A DNA stretch of 64,000 nt from Symbiodinium natans (GCA_905221605.1 CAJNDS010002757.1:242001-306000); one strand, 5' to 3'. Positions 42,383 through 53,370 are shown, counted from the first letter of the stretch. The notes: a model not told the origin generated them from the sequence alone. Numbers and translations: made by a program.

Positions 42383-42510
42383 CTAAACTAAGACTTCAGC
42401 AGGGACAACCAGCAGAGCAAGCGCCCATATAGGCATCAGAAGAATGCTCGTACCTTTGAGGCCTCGGATGCAGCGCAACACCTGGGAAGGATGGAGAGGG
42501 CCACGCCGCA
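42383..42510 (-). CDS. Terminal exon with one transmembrane segment
   Basis: The minus frame reads VLRCIRGLKGTSILLMPIWA then LALLVVPAEVLV and stop. Likely membrane anchor; family unknown. Confidence 0.45.
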
Positions 42511-42605
42511 GAGCCCCCTCGCGCGAATTCCGAACACCAGCCGTTTGCCAGGCCCGAACCCTTCTGAACCCAGACGCTGCATATAAACCCCCCAACCCCC
42601 TCCCA

Positions 42606-42665
42606 CCCTAAACCCTAAACCCTAAACCCTAAACCCTAAACCCTAAACCTTGAAACCCCAAAACC
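42606..42665 (-). repeat. Telomere-like tract (CCCTAAA on +)
   Basis: Six copies then CCCCAAAAC, whose complement GTTTTGGGG is the donor of the next exon. Confidence 0.85.
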
Positions 42666-42737
42666 CGAGCCCGCCAGCTGCCCAGCTTGCTCCTTCTCTG
42701 CAGCCTTGCGTGTCAAGGCGGAGACTTGCTCGTCCAC
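42666..42737 (-). CDS. Exon with telomere-type donor
   Basis: Acceptor TGGTCTCAG at 42738; donor GGCTCGG^GTTTTGGGG. The frame reads VDEQVSALTRKAAEKEQAGQ, a helical, probably coiled-coil piece. Confidence 0.55.
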
Positions 42738-43735
42738 CTGAGACCATGGAGTGCTAGGTGTGTAAGTTTCGAAAAAAGGGCTCTAGGGTCTTGGGGTTGC
42801 GAGCCTCCCGGCGTACCCTGAGCTTCATGGATTTGGGTCTTAGAATCCGTTCTAGGGATGGCAGGTTCCATATACAGGAATGCATTATATGCATACTGGA
42901 CACTTATAAGCATCTTCCGAGTAACTCCAAAAGCTCTACATGGGTTGCATGGGCTCCTGGTTTGAGACCAGCCCCCGAAGCGATTCATAAAAATAGGAAA
43001 AAGTGAAGATAAGAAACAAAGTTATAGTATGAAACGAAGATCAGAGTATAAGAAGAATTTTAGACACTCGTCTAACCCCTCAGTATAATTTCATGATTAT
43101 GTATCTAACAATATACCCAATATACTCAAACAAGATGGCCACATAAATAAGGTGACCAGACAATAAAGTAATAACACGCCAATATATCCACACATCTCAG
43201 AATATGGGAGTATGTTCATAGATTAATATAAAACATAAAAGCCAAATGCAATACGACAAAGATGCAATACTACAACTCCTCGAAGCTTCTCAAGGGTTTT
43301 TGGGCTTTTGGGCATTTAGGTTTTGGGGCCCGAGGGTGTTGGTTAGGAGCGGCTTTTGGTCTGTGACCATGGGCCTGGGCTATGGTGTAGGGTTGTTGGG
43401 TATAGGGTTTAGGGTTGAGGATATGCATTCTGAAGCCCCATTAGGTCGTTCGAGGACCGTCTCTTTGCTGAAGCTTGAGGGCTCAGGGCTCGACGGGCTA
43501 CCTCCACAGCAGACGCCTAGTTAAGATCTGCAGCAAGTGCACGACTTCCACAAGATACAAAATGCGAGTGCCCCTTAACGTCTGACGAGCCGCTGACTGC
43601 TTCGCCCGCTCGGCTTCGCTCAGTGGCTTACAAGTCCGCCGGTGGAACTTCCAGTCTTGCTTCTGACATTCTTTTGAACCTCAAGTAAAGCGTGCGACTC
43701 ACTCGGCTCAGCTCTTAGAACAGGCCATCTAAGAG

Positions 43736-43782
43736 AGGGTTTAGGGTTTAGGGTTTAGGGTTTAGGGTTTAGGGTTTAGGGT
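43736..43782 (+). repeat. Telomere-like tract (TTTAGGG)
   Basis: Six copies. With the tract at 43924-43970 it flanks the next exon in direct, not inverted, orientation. Confidence 0.85.
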
Positions 43783-43784
43783 GG

Positions 43785-43903
43785 GAATCTGAGAAAGGAG
43801 CAGTAGATTGCCTTCGTACAGCGCCCACAGCGCAGCTTCGAGGACTGGATTCCACTTGCACAGTTCCGGCACCTCAGTGACTTGGAGAGCGAACGCGAGT
43901 TGT
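43785..43903 (-). CDS. Exon, unrecognised gene
   Basis: Acceptor TCATTAG at 43904. The frame reads LAFALQVTEVPELCKWNPVL then EAALWALYEGNLLLLSQIPT, strongly coding. Confidence 0.6.
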
Positions 43904-43923
43904 CTAATGAACCCTCGACCCGA

Positions 43924-43970
43924 AATGGGTTTGGGGTTTGGGGTTTAGGGTTTAGGGTTTAGGGTTTAGG
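43924..43970 (+). repeat. Telomere-like tract (TTTGGGG/TTTAGGG)
   Basis: Six copies. Confidence 0.8.
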
Positions 43971-44180
43971 TGCGTGCGCAGCGGTCGCAGAAGTTCGAGA
44001 GCAAGTGGCTCGAGGATTTTCTTGGGCCTCTGTGGAACCTGCCATGAGCGCTCTTGTACGGGGTTGAGAGGCGTGAGCTCTTCATTGCAACTTGACAATA
44101 ACATGAGAATTTATATAAAGTACTATAATAACATGATCGTATGATAATGTGAGAGTATACAAACACAGAAGAGCAGGTCT

Positions 44181-44266
44181 TCAAGCCTCAATGTCCTTCT
44201 CGGTCAACTCCGGATACTTTGGATCAGCATCCTCGTCACTCTCATCCGCCACTGCAGCCGTGAAGC
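44181..44266 (-). CDS. Terminal exon with acidic tail, unrecognised gene
   Basis: Acceptor CATCCAAG at 44267. The frame reads FTAAVADESDEDADPKYPEL and ends KDIEA-stop at 44181. The ORF at 44403-44798 may hold the preceding exon. Confidence 0.55.
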
Positions 44267-44371
44267 CTTGGATGAGCAGAAGCGACAAGGACTAACGAGT
44301 CTACTGTCTAAAGCTTCGCACTGGAAATTGGCTGCTGACGGCTAGCGGCCCCTTCCAAAGAAGTGCTGACC

Positions 44372-44373
44372 CC

Positions 44374-44419
<46 letters not shown>

Positions 44420-44425
44420 ACCCTG
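44372..44425 (-). repeat. CCCTCAA variant tract
   Basis: Seven perfect copies of a homogeneous variant unit rather than CCCTAAA. Confidence 0.9.
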
Positions 44426-44798
44426 TGCGGCCAAAGCTGCGGCTGTAGTCAAGCTGCCTTTGGGTGCCATCGCCCCACACGCAAGGCCTGCAACTCTTCA
44501 AAGCCAAGGTAGACCATTCGTGCCCGGCCGATGTGTTCCCAAACCACAGTGCACAGGTCTGAGTGCTGAAGAACCCCACAACATAACAGACAAAACAGTA
44601 TTCGCAAGCGACTAGTGGTACCTTTTGCCAGCTGTCAGCAGAGCAAAACTGTGCAACCTCAAAGCCATTAGGAAGACTCGTAGAAGCATGTGCGCAGCTT
44701 GTCTGCAGGAAAAAGAGCCTTACTGAATTCTGATGGACCCCAGACACCTGTAGGTACACATTATTCCTGTGCTTGTGGTAAAAGGTTTCTGAGGACAC
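44403..44798 (-). CDS. Open frame, possible exon(s)
   Basis: 131 codons including ASTSLPNGFEVAQFCSADSW. Cys- and aromatic-rich. May merge exon and intron; no family recognised. Confidence 0.3.
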
Positions 44799-45065
44799 AT
44801 TAAGTCATATTAAGGCAGCGGTCAGCCTGACGACTCCTTAGCTGTTTAGGTTTAGGGGTTACTTGCACCCAGATGTTTAAGTTTCAATTCAAGGCCTCAT
44901 GACTCATAACCCTTCTACACCCTCAACCCTGAAGACACTCCGCGCAGTCGCCCCCTTCCCCCACCCCCCCCCTCCCCCACCCGCCCCCGCTCCCACAATG
45001 GTACTCAGTTGGCCCCAAACCTGCCACGAACACCCTAAAACCTAAACCCACCCCAGAGGGAACCT

Positions 45066-45112
45066 TAACCCTGAACCCTGAACCCTGAACCCTGAACCCT
45101 GAACCCTGAACT
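45066..45112 (-). repeat. CCCTGAA variant tract
   Basis: Six perfect CCCTGAA units. Confidence 0.9.
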
Positions 45113-46350
45113 CACCACGAACCACGGGGGGGAGGGGAAACCCTAAACCTTTTGCAAACCTAACACGCTAAAGCCACCATGACTTACCGCGGGGGGCCAA
45201 GTGAAATCCCTAAACCCTACAGCCTAACCTTACCATCTAAGCCTTAAACCCACCATGAACCACGGACCATGAGCCACAGGGAGGAGGGTGGGAACCCTAC
45301 ATCCTAATTTGTGGTTCATTACTTCGTTCATACATCATTAGTGGATTTCGTGCATTAATTTACAAATCCCCAAGAAAATGTTCTCTTCGTAGTAATACTA
45401 AAATGGCCATCAAATGAATATAACTACCTATAAAGTAGTAATAGAATACATGCGGGGAACATTGCAATTTTACTATTAAGGGCCGCCTTTACCGCATTAT
45501 TATTAAGACTATCTACAGAGCAAATTAGCCGTGCGCATGAACAGCCCTTTTAGATCCAGGCCTCTGAAGTCTGCTGGGTATGACCGCTCTAAACCCTAAG
45601 GCCCTAAATCCTGATTCCTAAACCCTAAAAAGCCCGAGATAAAAGATTACCTGAAAAATCCCGTGAAAAAAACCGTGTTTTCTCCGCGCGGCCAGGAATT
45701 CACAGGTCGGGCCCTTCATTTAGTAGATTATGAACGAATGAGGGGAAAGTGAATAATAATCACAATAAGAAAAAATGACAAAAACAAATAATGAAAATAA
45801 AAAATAATGATAATAGTAAAGGCCGCTAGTAACAAACAAAAGAAAGAAGCGGCCGCATTAAACGAACGGGATATTACAATTATTGGGCTGCTATCCGGCG
45901 TGAAGAAATGATCGCTACCTCCGGCCCATTCATGATATGATTTTCTCGCGATAGAAAAGATTCTTATGAAATGAAGGAGACCTAAACCAAAAACCCCACC
46001 ATGAACCACAGGAGGGGCAGGGGGTGATACCATGGGGAGAGGGGGGAAGCGTGAATGCGGGCTCATGAACTACTATTTGCCTAAGAACCCCGAAAGAATA
46101 AAAATGAAAATGATCCCTAGATTCCCCTTCTCAGGAGGAATATTCCTCCTTTTTTTGGGGGGTTCTTAATCAGCAATTAGTGGTAAAAGGGTTGGCCCTT
46201 ACACTGAACCCCTTTGCAAAAAAAATATCGTCCTGGACAAGCTCATATAGGGCGCCCCAACCCTAAACCCTTTTGCAGCAGGCTTGCAGAAGGTCCTCGC
46301 CTGGTGAACCCTTTTTGCAACTGGACTCCTTGCTGCCAGGATGCCGAAAC
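45113..46350. other. AT-rich spacer with short dispersed repeat
   Basis: No gene. A word like CCCACCATGAACCACGG recurs near 45113, 45250 and 45993, each followed by a GGGAGG stretch. 45310-45970 is AT-rich. Confidence 0.4.
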
Positions 46351-46360
46351 TCTTGCCTGG

Positions 46361-46403
46361 TGAACCCTAAACCCTAAACCCTAAACCCTAAACCCTAAAC
46401 CCT
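46361..46403 (-). repeat. Telomere-like tract (CCCTAAA on +)
   Basis: Six copies. Confidence 0.85.
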
Positions 46404-46490
46404 CAGCTGGCCTCTCGGTCATCTTTGGCACATCCAACTCTGTTGGCTCCTCGGCGGCTGCATTGGCCACCACGCCTGGCAGCCGGCCCT
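46404..46490 (-). CDS. Exon-like island
   Basis: The minus frame reads GLPGVVANAAAEEPTELDVP then KMTERPAE. Strand chosen on composition. Confidence 0.4.
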
Positions 46491-46526
46491 ACCCTCTCGG
46501 GTTTAGGGGGGGTAGGGTTTAGGCTA

Positions 46527-46612
46527 AACCCTAAACTCCCTAAACTCCCTAAAATCCCTAAACTCCCTAAACTCCCTAAACTCCCTAAACTCCCTAAACT
46601 CCCTAAACCCTA
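46527..46612 (-). repeat. 9-bp variant tract, CTCCCTAAA
   Basis: About eight CTCCCTAAA units, one with an extra A. A period change from 7 to 9. Confidence 0.9.
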
Positions 46613-46889
46613 AACCACCTCACCAGGGTTCAGGGTTTGGGGTTCGGAGTTTTCGGCCACCCGCCTCAGGGCACCTGGGGTCTAGGGCCTGCATGGGCCT
46701 GAGGGCCTTGATGGACTGGTGAGACTTAAGTTTAGGGCTCTCGAAGGTCCGGTAAGACCTTGGTGGGGGGGAGGAGGCTCAAGGTTCAGCCTACTCTGCA
46801 AGAGGAAGAGCCATTTTGCTCTCCTTTAGAGGAGCGGGTGCCCCGACCTCATCCTCATCACTTCGCTACCTTCTTCTTCTTCTTTCTCA

Positions 46890-46984
46890 GTAGGGCGTCT
46901 GAGGCTGCAGTTCGTGCCCAAAGGCCTGCAGTAAAAGCCTGCGATCTAGCCCTAGCCCACAAGCCGTTGAACCTAGAGGTCTGA
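46890..46984 (+). CDS. Possible terminal exon after a polypyrimidine tract
   Basis: TTCTTCTTCTTCTTTCTCAG at 46871-46890 is a strong acceptor. The frame contains ASEAAVRAQRPAVKACDLAL and stops at 46984. Confidence 0.35.
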
Positions 46985-47107
46985 TATTGAGCATTGCGAT
47001 GGCAGCGGCATGGGCAATGGCTTCTTCGCAACCAGGCTGGGGTTTTGGGTTGCAATGTTTAAGGGTTCAAAACACACACCGAAACCCTCAAACCCGGAAC
47101 CCTTTTT

Positions 47108-47230
47108 GCCCTAAACCCTAAACCCTAAACCCTAAACCCTAAACCCTAAACCCTAAACCCTAAACCCTAAACCCTAAACCCTAAACCCTAAACCCTAAAC
47201 CCTAAACCCTAAACCCTAAACCCTAAACCC
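47108..47230 (-). repeat. Telomere-like tract (CCCTAAA on +), about 17 copies
   Basis: Nearly perfect. Left flank of the next island. Confidence 0.95.
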
Positions 47231-47235
47231 TGCAC

Positions 47236-47350
47236 TGTTGGCTGAACAATGCGGCCTTGAGGGGCCCGGAACACCAGCCGAAGCAGACGGCGCGGACAAA
47301 GGGCCCCTGCCCAGCATGCGCCTCAGTGCGGGGAGGTTTGGACTCAAGTA
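47236..47350 (+). CDS. Exon-like island framed by inverted telomere-like tracts
   Basis: The plus frame reads LLAEQCGLEGPGTPAEADGA then DKGPLPSMRLSAGRFGL, ending TCAA^GTAACAAGGGTTTAGGG. Family unknown. Confidence 0.45.
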
Positions 47351-47356
47351 ACAAGG

Positions 47357-47402
47357 GTTTAGGGTTTAGGAGTTTAGGGTTTAGGGTTTAGGGTTTAGGA
47401 TG
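47357..47402 (+). repeat. Telomere-like tract (TTTAGGG)
   Basis: Five to six copies, a few bases inside the inferred intron. Confidence 0.85.
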
Positions 47403-47700
47403 GTAGGGCTCGGGGTTCGTAGGGCCGTGCTGCAAAGTACGCGGCAGGCAAGGACACAACTTGCAAAGCAAATGAGGTGCGCGGCCACTTTTGAGAAGCA
47501 TCTCCCATAGTGATGCAACAAGTACATACAGGGATATGCATGGCACGGCTCAAGTTAAGCCTGCGTTAGCTTGTGATCTAGCCTCTGCCTATAGGAGCTG
47601 ATGATCGAGTATGAGCCGCACAAGCAGGAGTCCTATCTGTGCTGTACATGGATCGCAAGCGGGAACACCCAACCATCTCTGTGGAATCCAGGGTGAACGG

Positions 47701-48741
47701 CTATGGTTGGAGTCCAACAGGCAATGTGCCGTTAGGTCCTTCCTCCCAACAGCTCACGCGTCCGCTCTGCTCGGGTGTGCTGCCCCACGCCTCCTCCAAA
47801 GCAGCCAGAACCGCCTCGTGCGTCTTCATCTTAAGAAGCTTCTTGATATTACCCAGCATCCCGCGTCGGATCAATATCTCTTTCGGGGCGGCCTTGGCCA
47901 AGTTTTCCAGGATTTGTCGTTTCGGCAAGACTCTGGCCCTCTCCAAAGGTATGAGTACAGCATCTGGCTCAGCAGGGCCCAGCTTGCCGCAATGCCAAGA
48001 TCCCAGGGGTAGCTCCACGGTATACTTGAAGTTCATGTACTCCTGTAGGTGCGGATCATTTTGGATGCAATCCAGGACAGCAACTGCTCCTTGCACCAGG
48101 ACTTCGCTCTTTCCATCCATCAGCACAACGACTCGCTCCTTGATTCCCTTATTCCTTCGGCTGATGTTGATGCGGCAGCCCGTGGTTGTCTGAATCTCAG
48201 TGAGGTGGGCTCCACCAAGTCCAAGTATTCGGCCAGCAGCAGAGTCTGGAACCACAAGCTTGAGGACAAAGTTCTGATTTGCCTGTGTGCATCCCGTCCA
48301 TGCTTTCAGCATCTCCAGGACGACCGTGTGCAAAGCAAAGGCGAAGCTGATCTTTGTTGCAGCTACGATGGTCAGCATGCGGTCTTGCGTACCTGGAAAG
48401 AAGACATCGACGCCAGACATGTTCATGTTCGACTGAGTCAACTGCTGGAAACGATGCATGTTCTTTCCCCGCTTGCCGATCAGTGCTCCTGCGAAGTAGG
48501 ATGGCACAAGAACCTTGCAACGGAACTCTGCAGAAGAAGGCAGCTTCGGGATCTTGTCACGCACCTCAGGGTCGTCAGGGTCCTGCGAGACGTAGTACGG
48601 GTCGATCACGACATCAACAGGTAGCTCGGTCCCGGCTTCATCCAGCGAAACTTGCGGGTAGAACTCGGCGTCTTGCTGAAGCTCGGAAAGCTCCCAGAGG
48701 CCCTCGAGGATCTCTGCTTCGACATCAACATGGAAGGACAT
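47701..48741 (-). CDS. Two-KH-domain RNA-binding protein, intronless (346 aa)
   Basis: ATG-started, unbroken frame. An acidic N-terminal 60 residues precede KH1 (about 72-147, GxxG loop GKRG at 89-92) and KH2 (about 157-225, loop GLGG at 174-177); the tail (about 240-346) is basic and helical. KH type I domains bind short single-stranded RNA motifs; pairs are typical of PCBP/Nova-like regulators of splicing, stability or translation. The absence of introns contrasts with the short exons around it and suggests a retrogene, but no SL or A tail remains. Strand is the same as the surrounding SDR exons. Confidence 0.85.
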   Translation of the reverse strand: MSFHVDVEAEILEGLWELSELQQDAEFYPQVSLDEAGTELPVDVVIDPYYVSQDPDDPEVRDKIPKLPSSAEFRCKVLVPSYFAGALIGKRGKNMHRFQQLTQSNMNMSGVDVFFPGTQDRMLTIVAATKISFAFALHTVVLEMLKAWTGCTQANQNFVLKLVVPDSAAGRILGLGGAHLTEIQTTTGCRINISRRNKGIKERVVVLMDGKSEVLVQGAVAVLDCIQNDPHLQEYMNFKYTVELPLGSWHCGKLGPAEPDAVLIPLERARVLPKRQILENLAKAAPKEILIRRGMLGNIKKLLKMKTHEAVLAALEEAWGSTPEQSGRVSCWEEGPNGTLPVGLQP

Positions 48742-50850
48742 TGCTGTTGGGATGGAGGGAGGCTGCTCCAGGAATGGACTGCGACACCGACGTAAGGGTG
48801 TTGGGATACTGTTGTTTTCAGGGCTTCGGCTTAGGGCTTAGGGCTGAGGGTCTGCATGCTCACACACTCAAAACACGCTGACAGCCGAGGCAAGCAGAGT
48901 GATTCAGCAGGTCCTTCTGTAGCTAAACTAGGGACAACATGAAACAAGTGCAGTCAGTGATACACTCCGGCACGAAGAATGGGCGGGAGCCCGGTTGGTA
49001 GAACCATTTAGGGCTTGAGTGCCCATACTGTCTTTTTTGTCATTCTTCATTACCACCGACAAAACAGCCAAGACGCGCATTCCGGGAGCACGGTGATCCA
49101 CAGAAGCCATGCCAATGCACGGCTGATCTGCTTCCAATACTCAAGATTGTATGATGGATCCCATAAGCATCACAGCATGCTTCCTCGAAATGTCTCAACA
49201 TGCCTTGTTAACATGGCGTGTCCTTGTGCGCTCATGGCTGGGCGGCTAGACTTGGTATGAGCAACTAAGACTCATTGCTTCCTGGCCTGTCTCTTGACAT
49301 GTACGTAAAGCCATGACACTGGAGTGGCCACGTACGAGTAAGTGGCAGAATTTGCAAACCACCGGGCACAGCACATGTTTGACAGCGCGAAACTTTCATT
49401 TACATGTCTGCCACCTCTTGGAGAAGAAAGATGCAGCCACCCCTGCCCCGCCTTGTCAACGCGATGAGACCCGTCTTGCTTGTAGAATAAGAATAGGTCT
49501 CAGCTGGAGGAGTTCTCATACCATCGATGCTGCCTTAAAGAAAGCGCGAGCGGAGACTGATGTTCGGCTCTCTGACTGATACTTCCTCTTCCCCTCTGCG
49601 CAGTGCAGCATGTGATGGTGATAGGCCGGCGCAACGCGGCATCGACTTTTTCAGGGTGGCTCTGCCTTGCTGTACATGCAGCGGTCGGCTGCGACCCACG
49701 ACCGAACCTCTCACAAGTCCAACCCCGCTGGAACAGCCTGGCGGGAGCGCAGAGGCTCAAAGAGCGGGGGGTCCAAGAAACAAATCTCCTCCCCAGCACA
49801 CTAGCTGACCCTCCCCTGAAAACTGGCCCACTGTAGGACTACTAAAATATCAGGCAAAGATGTTTCCCCACATTACGGGAGTTCCTTGATTTCGCACCTG
49901 TGCAGGCAGCTGGCCACCAGGGGGTGGCACGTAGCCACCTTCCTGCACTTGGGTGCGTTGAGGGATTCTTTGTGCCACCCGCCTAGCTGACTTTGAGGCC
50001 ACATTGAGGGGGTTTAGGGCAAGGGATCCGCCGACCCTGGCGGCGTGTTGGACGGGGTTGGGAGGTGAAGCGCAGGGGAAACCGCCGAATCCAGACCCCG
50101 CATCAACACAGAACGCTGAACCGCCTGAACCATTTCTCCTGGCTTGAGCCGGAGGCTCTGATGGGTGGGAGTTTATGGCATAGGGCAGAAGGTTGAGACA
50201 TTGGTGTTCATGATCCCGGGCGCATGCTATCACACCAGAGCCAGTCTTCAAGGTGCCCTATGTATCCATGGCGCACAAACCCTATAAGCCCTTTTGCAGC
50301 AGGCTTGTGGATCTCTGTATCGGCCTACACGCTCAACCCCACACCCAAAGCCCAAAACCCTAAAACCTCAATTCTAAACCCTCAACCGCTAAACCCAAGC
50401 CTTTCACAACCCTTAGCCCCCGTGCCCTAAACCCACTCGTGAAGGCGCCTGGACAAGCGGGGCCTGACCGGGGGGAATCTCTGTAGGCGGCATCAGCTCG
50501 CGTATCTTCTCCTTACAAGTAAGGGAATTTTCAAGGTTTGGGCATTTGGTCTGGGGTTTAGGGTTCCCTCAACACTACCCGGCACAATCCTCGAAGGGAT
50601 GACCTTAAGAACCAGTGATTCTTCTTCGGACTCCAAGGCTGGTTCGGCGTGCAAGGCAGGGAACCAAAAGCCCCGAGGTCGCGACGATGGATGATGTAGG
50701 GCTTTAAGGTTTAGGTGGTTTCTCATCAAGATCTTGAACCTCTACTAAGTTTCCGACCTTGGCTCTCGTCATGACATGGCCCCCCCATGTTCAGCCCCCC
50801 CATGTTCACCCCCCCCCCCCCCTTCCAAATCTCAACCCACCCCACCCCCC
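48742..50850. other. No firm gene
   Basis: Overlapping frames on both strands (49313-49836, 49850-50251). One plus stretch at 49600-49700 is coding-like, but strand and boundaries are unclear. Confidence 0.3.
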
Positions 50851-50861
50851 CACCCCGCTAG

Positions 50862-50948
50862 AGGAACCAACGCTGGTGCCGCGGCGCCTCAATTTTAACG
50901 AGGCGGTCCCTCTTGGTCTGCAGCACTTGCAGGTTGTCCTGGGAGCAG
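50862..50948 (+). CDS. Exon resembling the start of a nucleobase (NCS2-type) permease
   Basis: Acceptor CCCCGCTAG at 50861; donor GGAGCAG^GTCTAGGG. The frame reads PTLVPRRLNFNEAVPLGLQH then LQVVLGA. The PLGLQH word recalls the first helix of xanthine/uracil permeases, but the piece is too short to be sure. Confidence 0.4.
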
Positions 50949-51124
50949 GTCTAGGGATGTCTAGGGTTCAGGGTTTAAGGTTTTAGGGGGTTCAAAGGAA
51001 CCAAGCGTTTGGTCAGGGCCGGTGGTGTCTCCGACAATTTTTGAAGCATTTCGGGAAGCCCCCTGAGACCCTTTTTTGAATCCAGACTCTGAACCAGCTC
51101 AGCTGCTTAGGGTGCCCTGTGTTC

Positions 51125-51215
51125 AACCCCAACACCCAGATGTGCCCAGGCTCGGCGATCGCTTCTCTGAAGTCTGCATCCTCTTCCTTCTCCTCGGCTT
51201 CCCGGTAGTCTAGGA
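51125..51215 (-). CDS. Exon-like island, acidic
   Basis: The minus frame reads DYREAEEKEEDADFREAIAE then PGHIWVLG. Confidence 0.45.
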
Positions 51216-51454
51216 ATATAAACATAAAATAATGCCTGACTTCTAGCGCCCAACGCATTTTTGAAAGCGATCTGGGCCGCGAGAGAAGCACTTGAGTTAG
51301 ACCCCTATACAGTATCGGCCATAGAGCACACGTGCATTTTCGGAGAGACGAGGGCCCCCACTATACCTAGAACAGGTCAAAAGTAGACTCTTATGGTCTA
51401 GGACCTGACCCGTGGAACCATCCGAAACCCGTCAAAAAAGGTACTACTTGGGCC

Positions 51455-51545
51455 TCCCAGTCTCCAGTTCTTCCTTCAGCTCGCGATTGGAGCGTTCAAG
51501 GTGCTGAATGGTCTGCTTCTCATACGCCTTCTGTCCGGAAGTTGC
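51455..51545 (-). CDS. Exon-like island, coiled coil
   Basis: The minus frame reads GQKAYEKQTIQHLERSNREL then KEELETG, a heptad-like helix. Confidence 0.5.
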
Positions 51546-51819
51546 ACGGCTTTGCTGCATCGGGGCTTTGATTCAAGATGCATGTGGATATTTAGAAGTG
51601 AATATAATTATGTGTTTAAGTATGTCAGCATCCGCCTAGCTCACGCACTGCGGGGCTCCCTTCGAGTCGGGAAATGCCTATTGAGCTCAAAGATGGAAGC
51701 ACTCAACTGCGCAGATTTCAGGACACGGGATAGAGGAAGTTGCAACAAGGTGGTCAAAGGCTTCGATACAAGGGGACCACTGGTTTAAACAAGCAAAACC
51801 CACACCCTACCAGCCACCC

Positions 51820-51935
51820 TCGAACAGTGTCCTCCATTGCCCGAAGCTCATGTATGTTGTCTGGCAGGCCGTCGTCGTCCGTGCGGCGCGGTTCCAGCCG
51901 AGCGTGGATGCCCCGCTTTGGGATGTGGATCTGTG
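51820..51935 (-). CDS. Exon-like island
   Basis: The minus frame reads QIHIPKRGIHARLEPRRTDD then DGLPDNIHELRAMEDTVRG. Family unknown. Confidence 0.5.
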
Positions 51936-52232
51936 ACAAATGGCAAGTCTGATTCAAGGGTCGCAAACCCTCAACCTTCCCAGGCATGAGCTGATGTGAA
52001 CGAACCCCCCCTCCTCTCCCCACCAGCCTCCACCATCGCTGGCCGACACTACAGGTGCGGCTAGCAAGCTATCTAACTTATTGAACTTAGAAGCCTCGAT
52101 CAAGCATAAGCCTCCAAAACCTCTAGGCCTTAAACCCCAACCCGATGTGGAAACCCTACAAACCACAAGACATTTCATGCCATTGCCACGTCGACTCACG
52201 GGTACGATATAGACACCAGGAGGTTTACGAAC

Positions 52233-52290
52233 ATAGGGGACCCGAAAGTAGACCTTATAGAAAGGACCCCGATAAGGTACCCCCAAAAAT
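52233..52290 (-). repeat. Dispersed short element, family 2 copy
   Basis: Reverse complement contains GGGGGTACCTTATCGGGGTC, close to 16436-16502. Confidence 0.5.
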
Positions 52291-52319
52291 CGCAAACCCC
52301 CACCAGGATTCAGGGGCTT

Positions 52320-52440
52320 TAGGGGCTCTAGGGTCGATCTTCCCATGAAACAGAGTGATGTCAAGGAAGCCATGAGAACCTGCGAGCCATTGGTCGAACT
52401 TGGCGCGGATTTCGACAGAGCACCGGAAGCCAAAAGCTCT
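52320..52440 (-). CDS. Exon-like island
   Basis: The minus frame reads FGFRCSVEIRAKFDQWLAGS then HGFLDITLFHGKIDP. A plus frame is also open. It lies left of the N-terminal SDR exons and is not SDR-like. Confidence 0.45.
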
Positions 52441-52727
52441 TCAACAAGAAGCTCAGAAACCCAAATATCTAAACCCTGAAAGTTCAAAACGAAGGCCCAG
52501 TATCGGTAGAGTCAAACAGAACTGCAGTTCCTCGGGGGCGCCCCAAATGTTGTGACGACGCTGTGGTTTCGGGGTTGGTTATTTCGGTCTGCGGGTCAGG
52601 GTTCAGGGCTTTTGTTAAGGGTTTGGGGGCCTAAATGGCCGAGACTGATAAGCCCTAAGCCCTGAAACCGCCGAAGCTTCTCGGTGGACTCATGATACGC
52701 AGCTCCTGTCCCTCGTAAGCCAGCGAC

Positions 52728-52754
52728 TGATGTTGATCACACTGGCGGGATGTC
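52728..52754 (-). CDS. SDR micro-exon: ..VINIS segment
   Basis: Acceptor AGAGCCCAG at 52755; donor AACATCA^GTCGCTGG at 52727. The 27 bp frame reads HPASVINIS, the beta-5 strand before the catalytic Ser in classical SDRs (..IINISS). Very short exon, so inferred mainly from the family order. Confidence 0.45.
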
Positions 52755-52859
52755 CTGGGCTCTGGGCAGCCTGGGCAAGGAGTCGAAGCTAATGTGGTGG
52801 CCTCGGGCCTCTCCGTCGTGGGGAAGAAACTGCACGTGGCACACAAAGCTGCTCTGTGC

Positions 52860-52938
52860 CTCCAGCATGGGCAGGCACAGCTTCGTGAGATGGAACGGTG
52901 AGGTGACGTTGATTCGAAGAATCTCGTCAAAGCCTTTC
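52860..52938 (-). CDS. SDR exon: alpha-E segment
   Basis: Acceptor CAGCTAAG at 52939; GC donor CTGGAG^GCACAG. The frame reads FDEILRINVTSPFHLTKLCL then PMLE, the classical SDR segment with the structural Asn (xxxVN). Follows the exon at 53119 in family order. Confidence 0.7.
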
Positions 52939-53118
52939 CTTAGCTGCCCTACTCCGTTGGTCTTCTTCAGTCCACTTACAGGTTTTGCACAGGGGCATAG
53001 GGGTCCCCTTTTCAGGTTGCGTCGCAATATTTACGGCACCTGATTCTTTATTGCCCCCTGTTTAGTGAGGATAGAACCCAGATCTTCCATTCAAGAATGC
53101 CTGCCGAGCGGCTGCACG

Positions 53119-53147
53119 TCAAAAGACTCGAAAGGTTCGCCCCACGC
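53119..53147 (-). CDS. SDR short exon: WGEPFESFD
   Basis: Acceptor GTCAAG at 53148; donor TTTTGAC^GTGCAG at 53118. Reads AWGEPFESFD, matching the loop after the NNSG/NNAG motif in this SDR subgroup. The NNAG part itself was not found. Confidence 0.5.
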
Positions 53148-53289
53148 CTTGACTTTGGGTTTACAAGGCTGATACGGGGCCTTTGTTTGGTTTCAGGATG
53201 TCTCTGGGGTTCGCTGTGGCGCTTGGGAACTCGGATTCGGGTGCATCCGACCCTCTCCAAGAGTCACGCTTGCAGCTTCGACCTTTAAC

Positions 53290-53370
53290 CCATAATAATA
53301 TTAATAATCATAATAATAAGAAAAATTAAAATAAAAACAATAATAATAATTATTATTATTATATTATGAT
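53290..53370. repeat. AAT-rich simple repeat
   Basis: (AATAAT)n-type DNA on both sides of a unique 150 bp stretch (see 53520). Confidence 0.8.

Noticed and set aside
48049-48881. Plus-strand frames over the KH gene
   Set aside because: Antisense shadows; the minus frame has two KH domains with GxxG loops.
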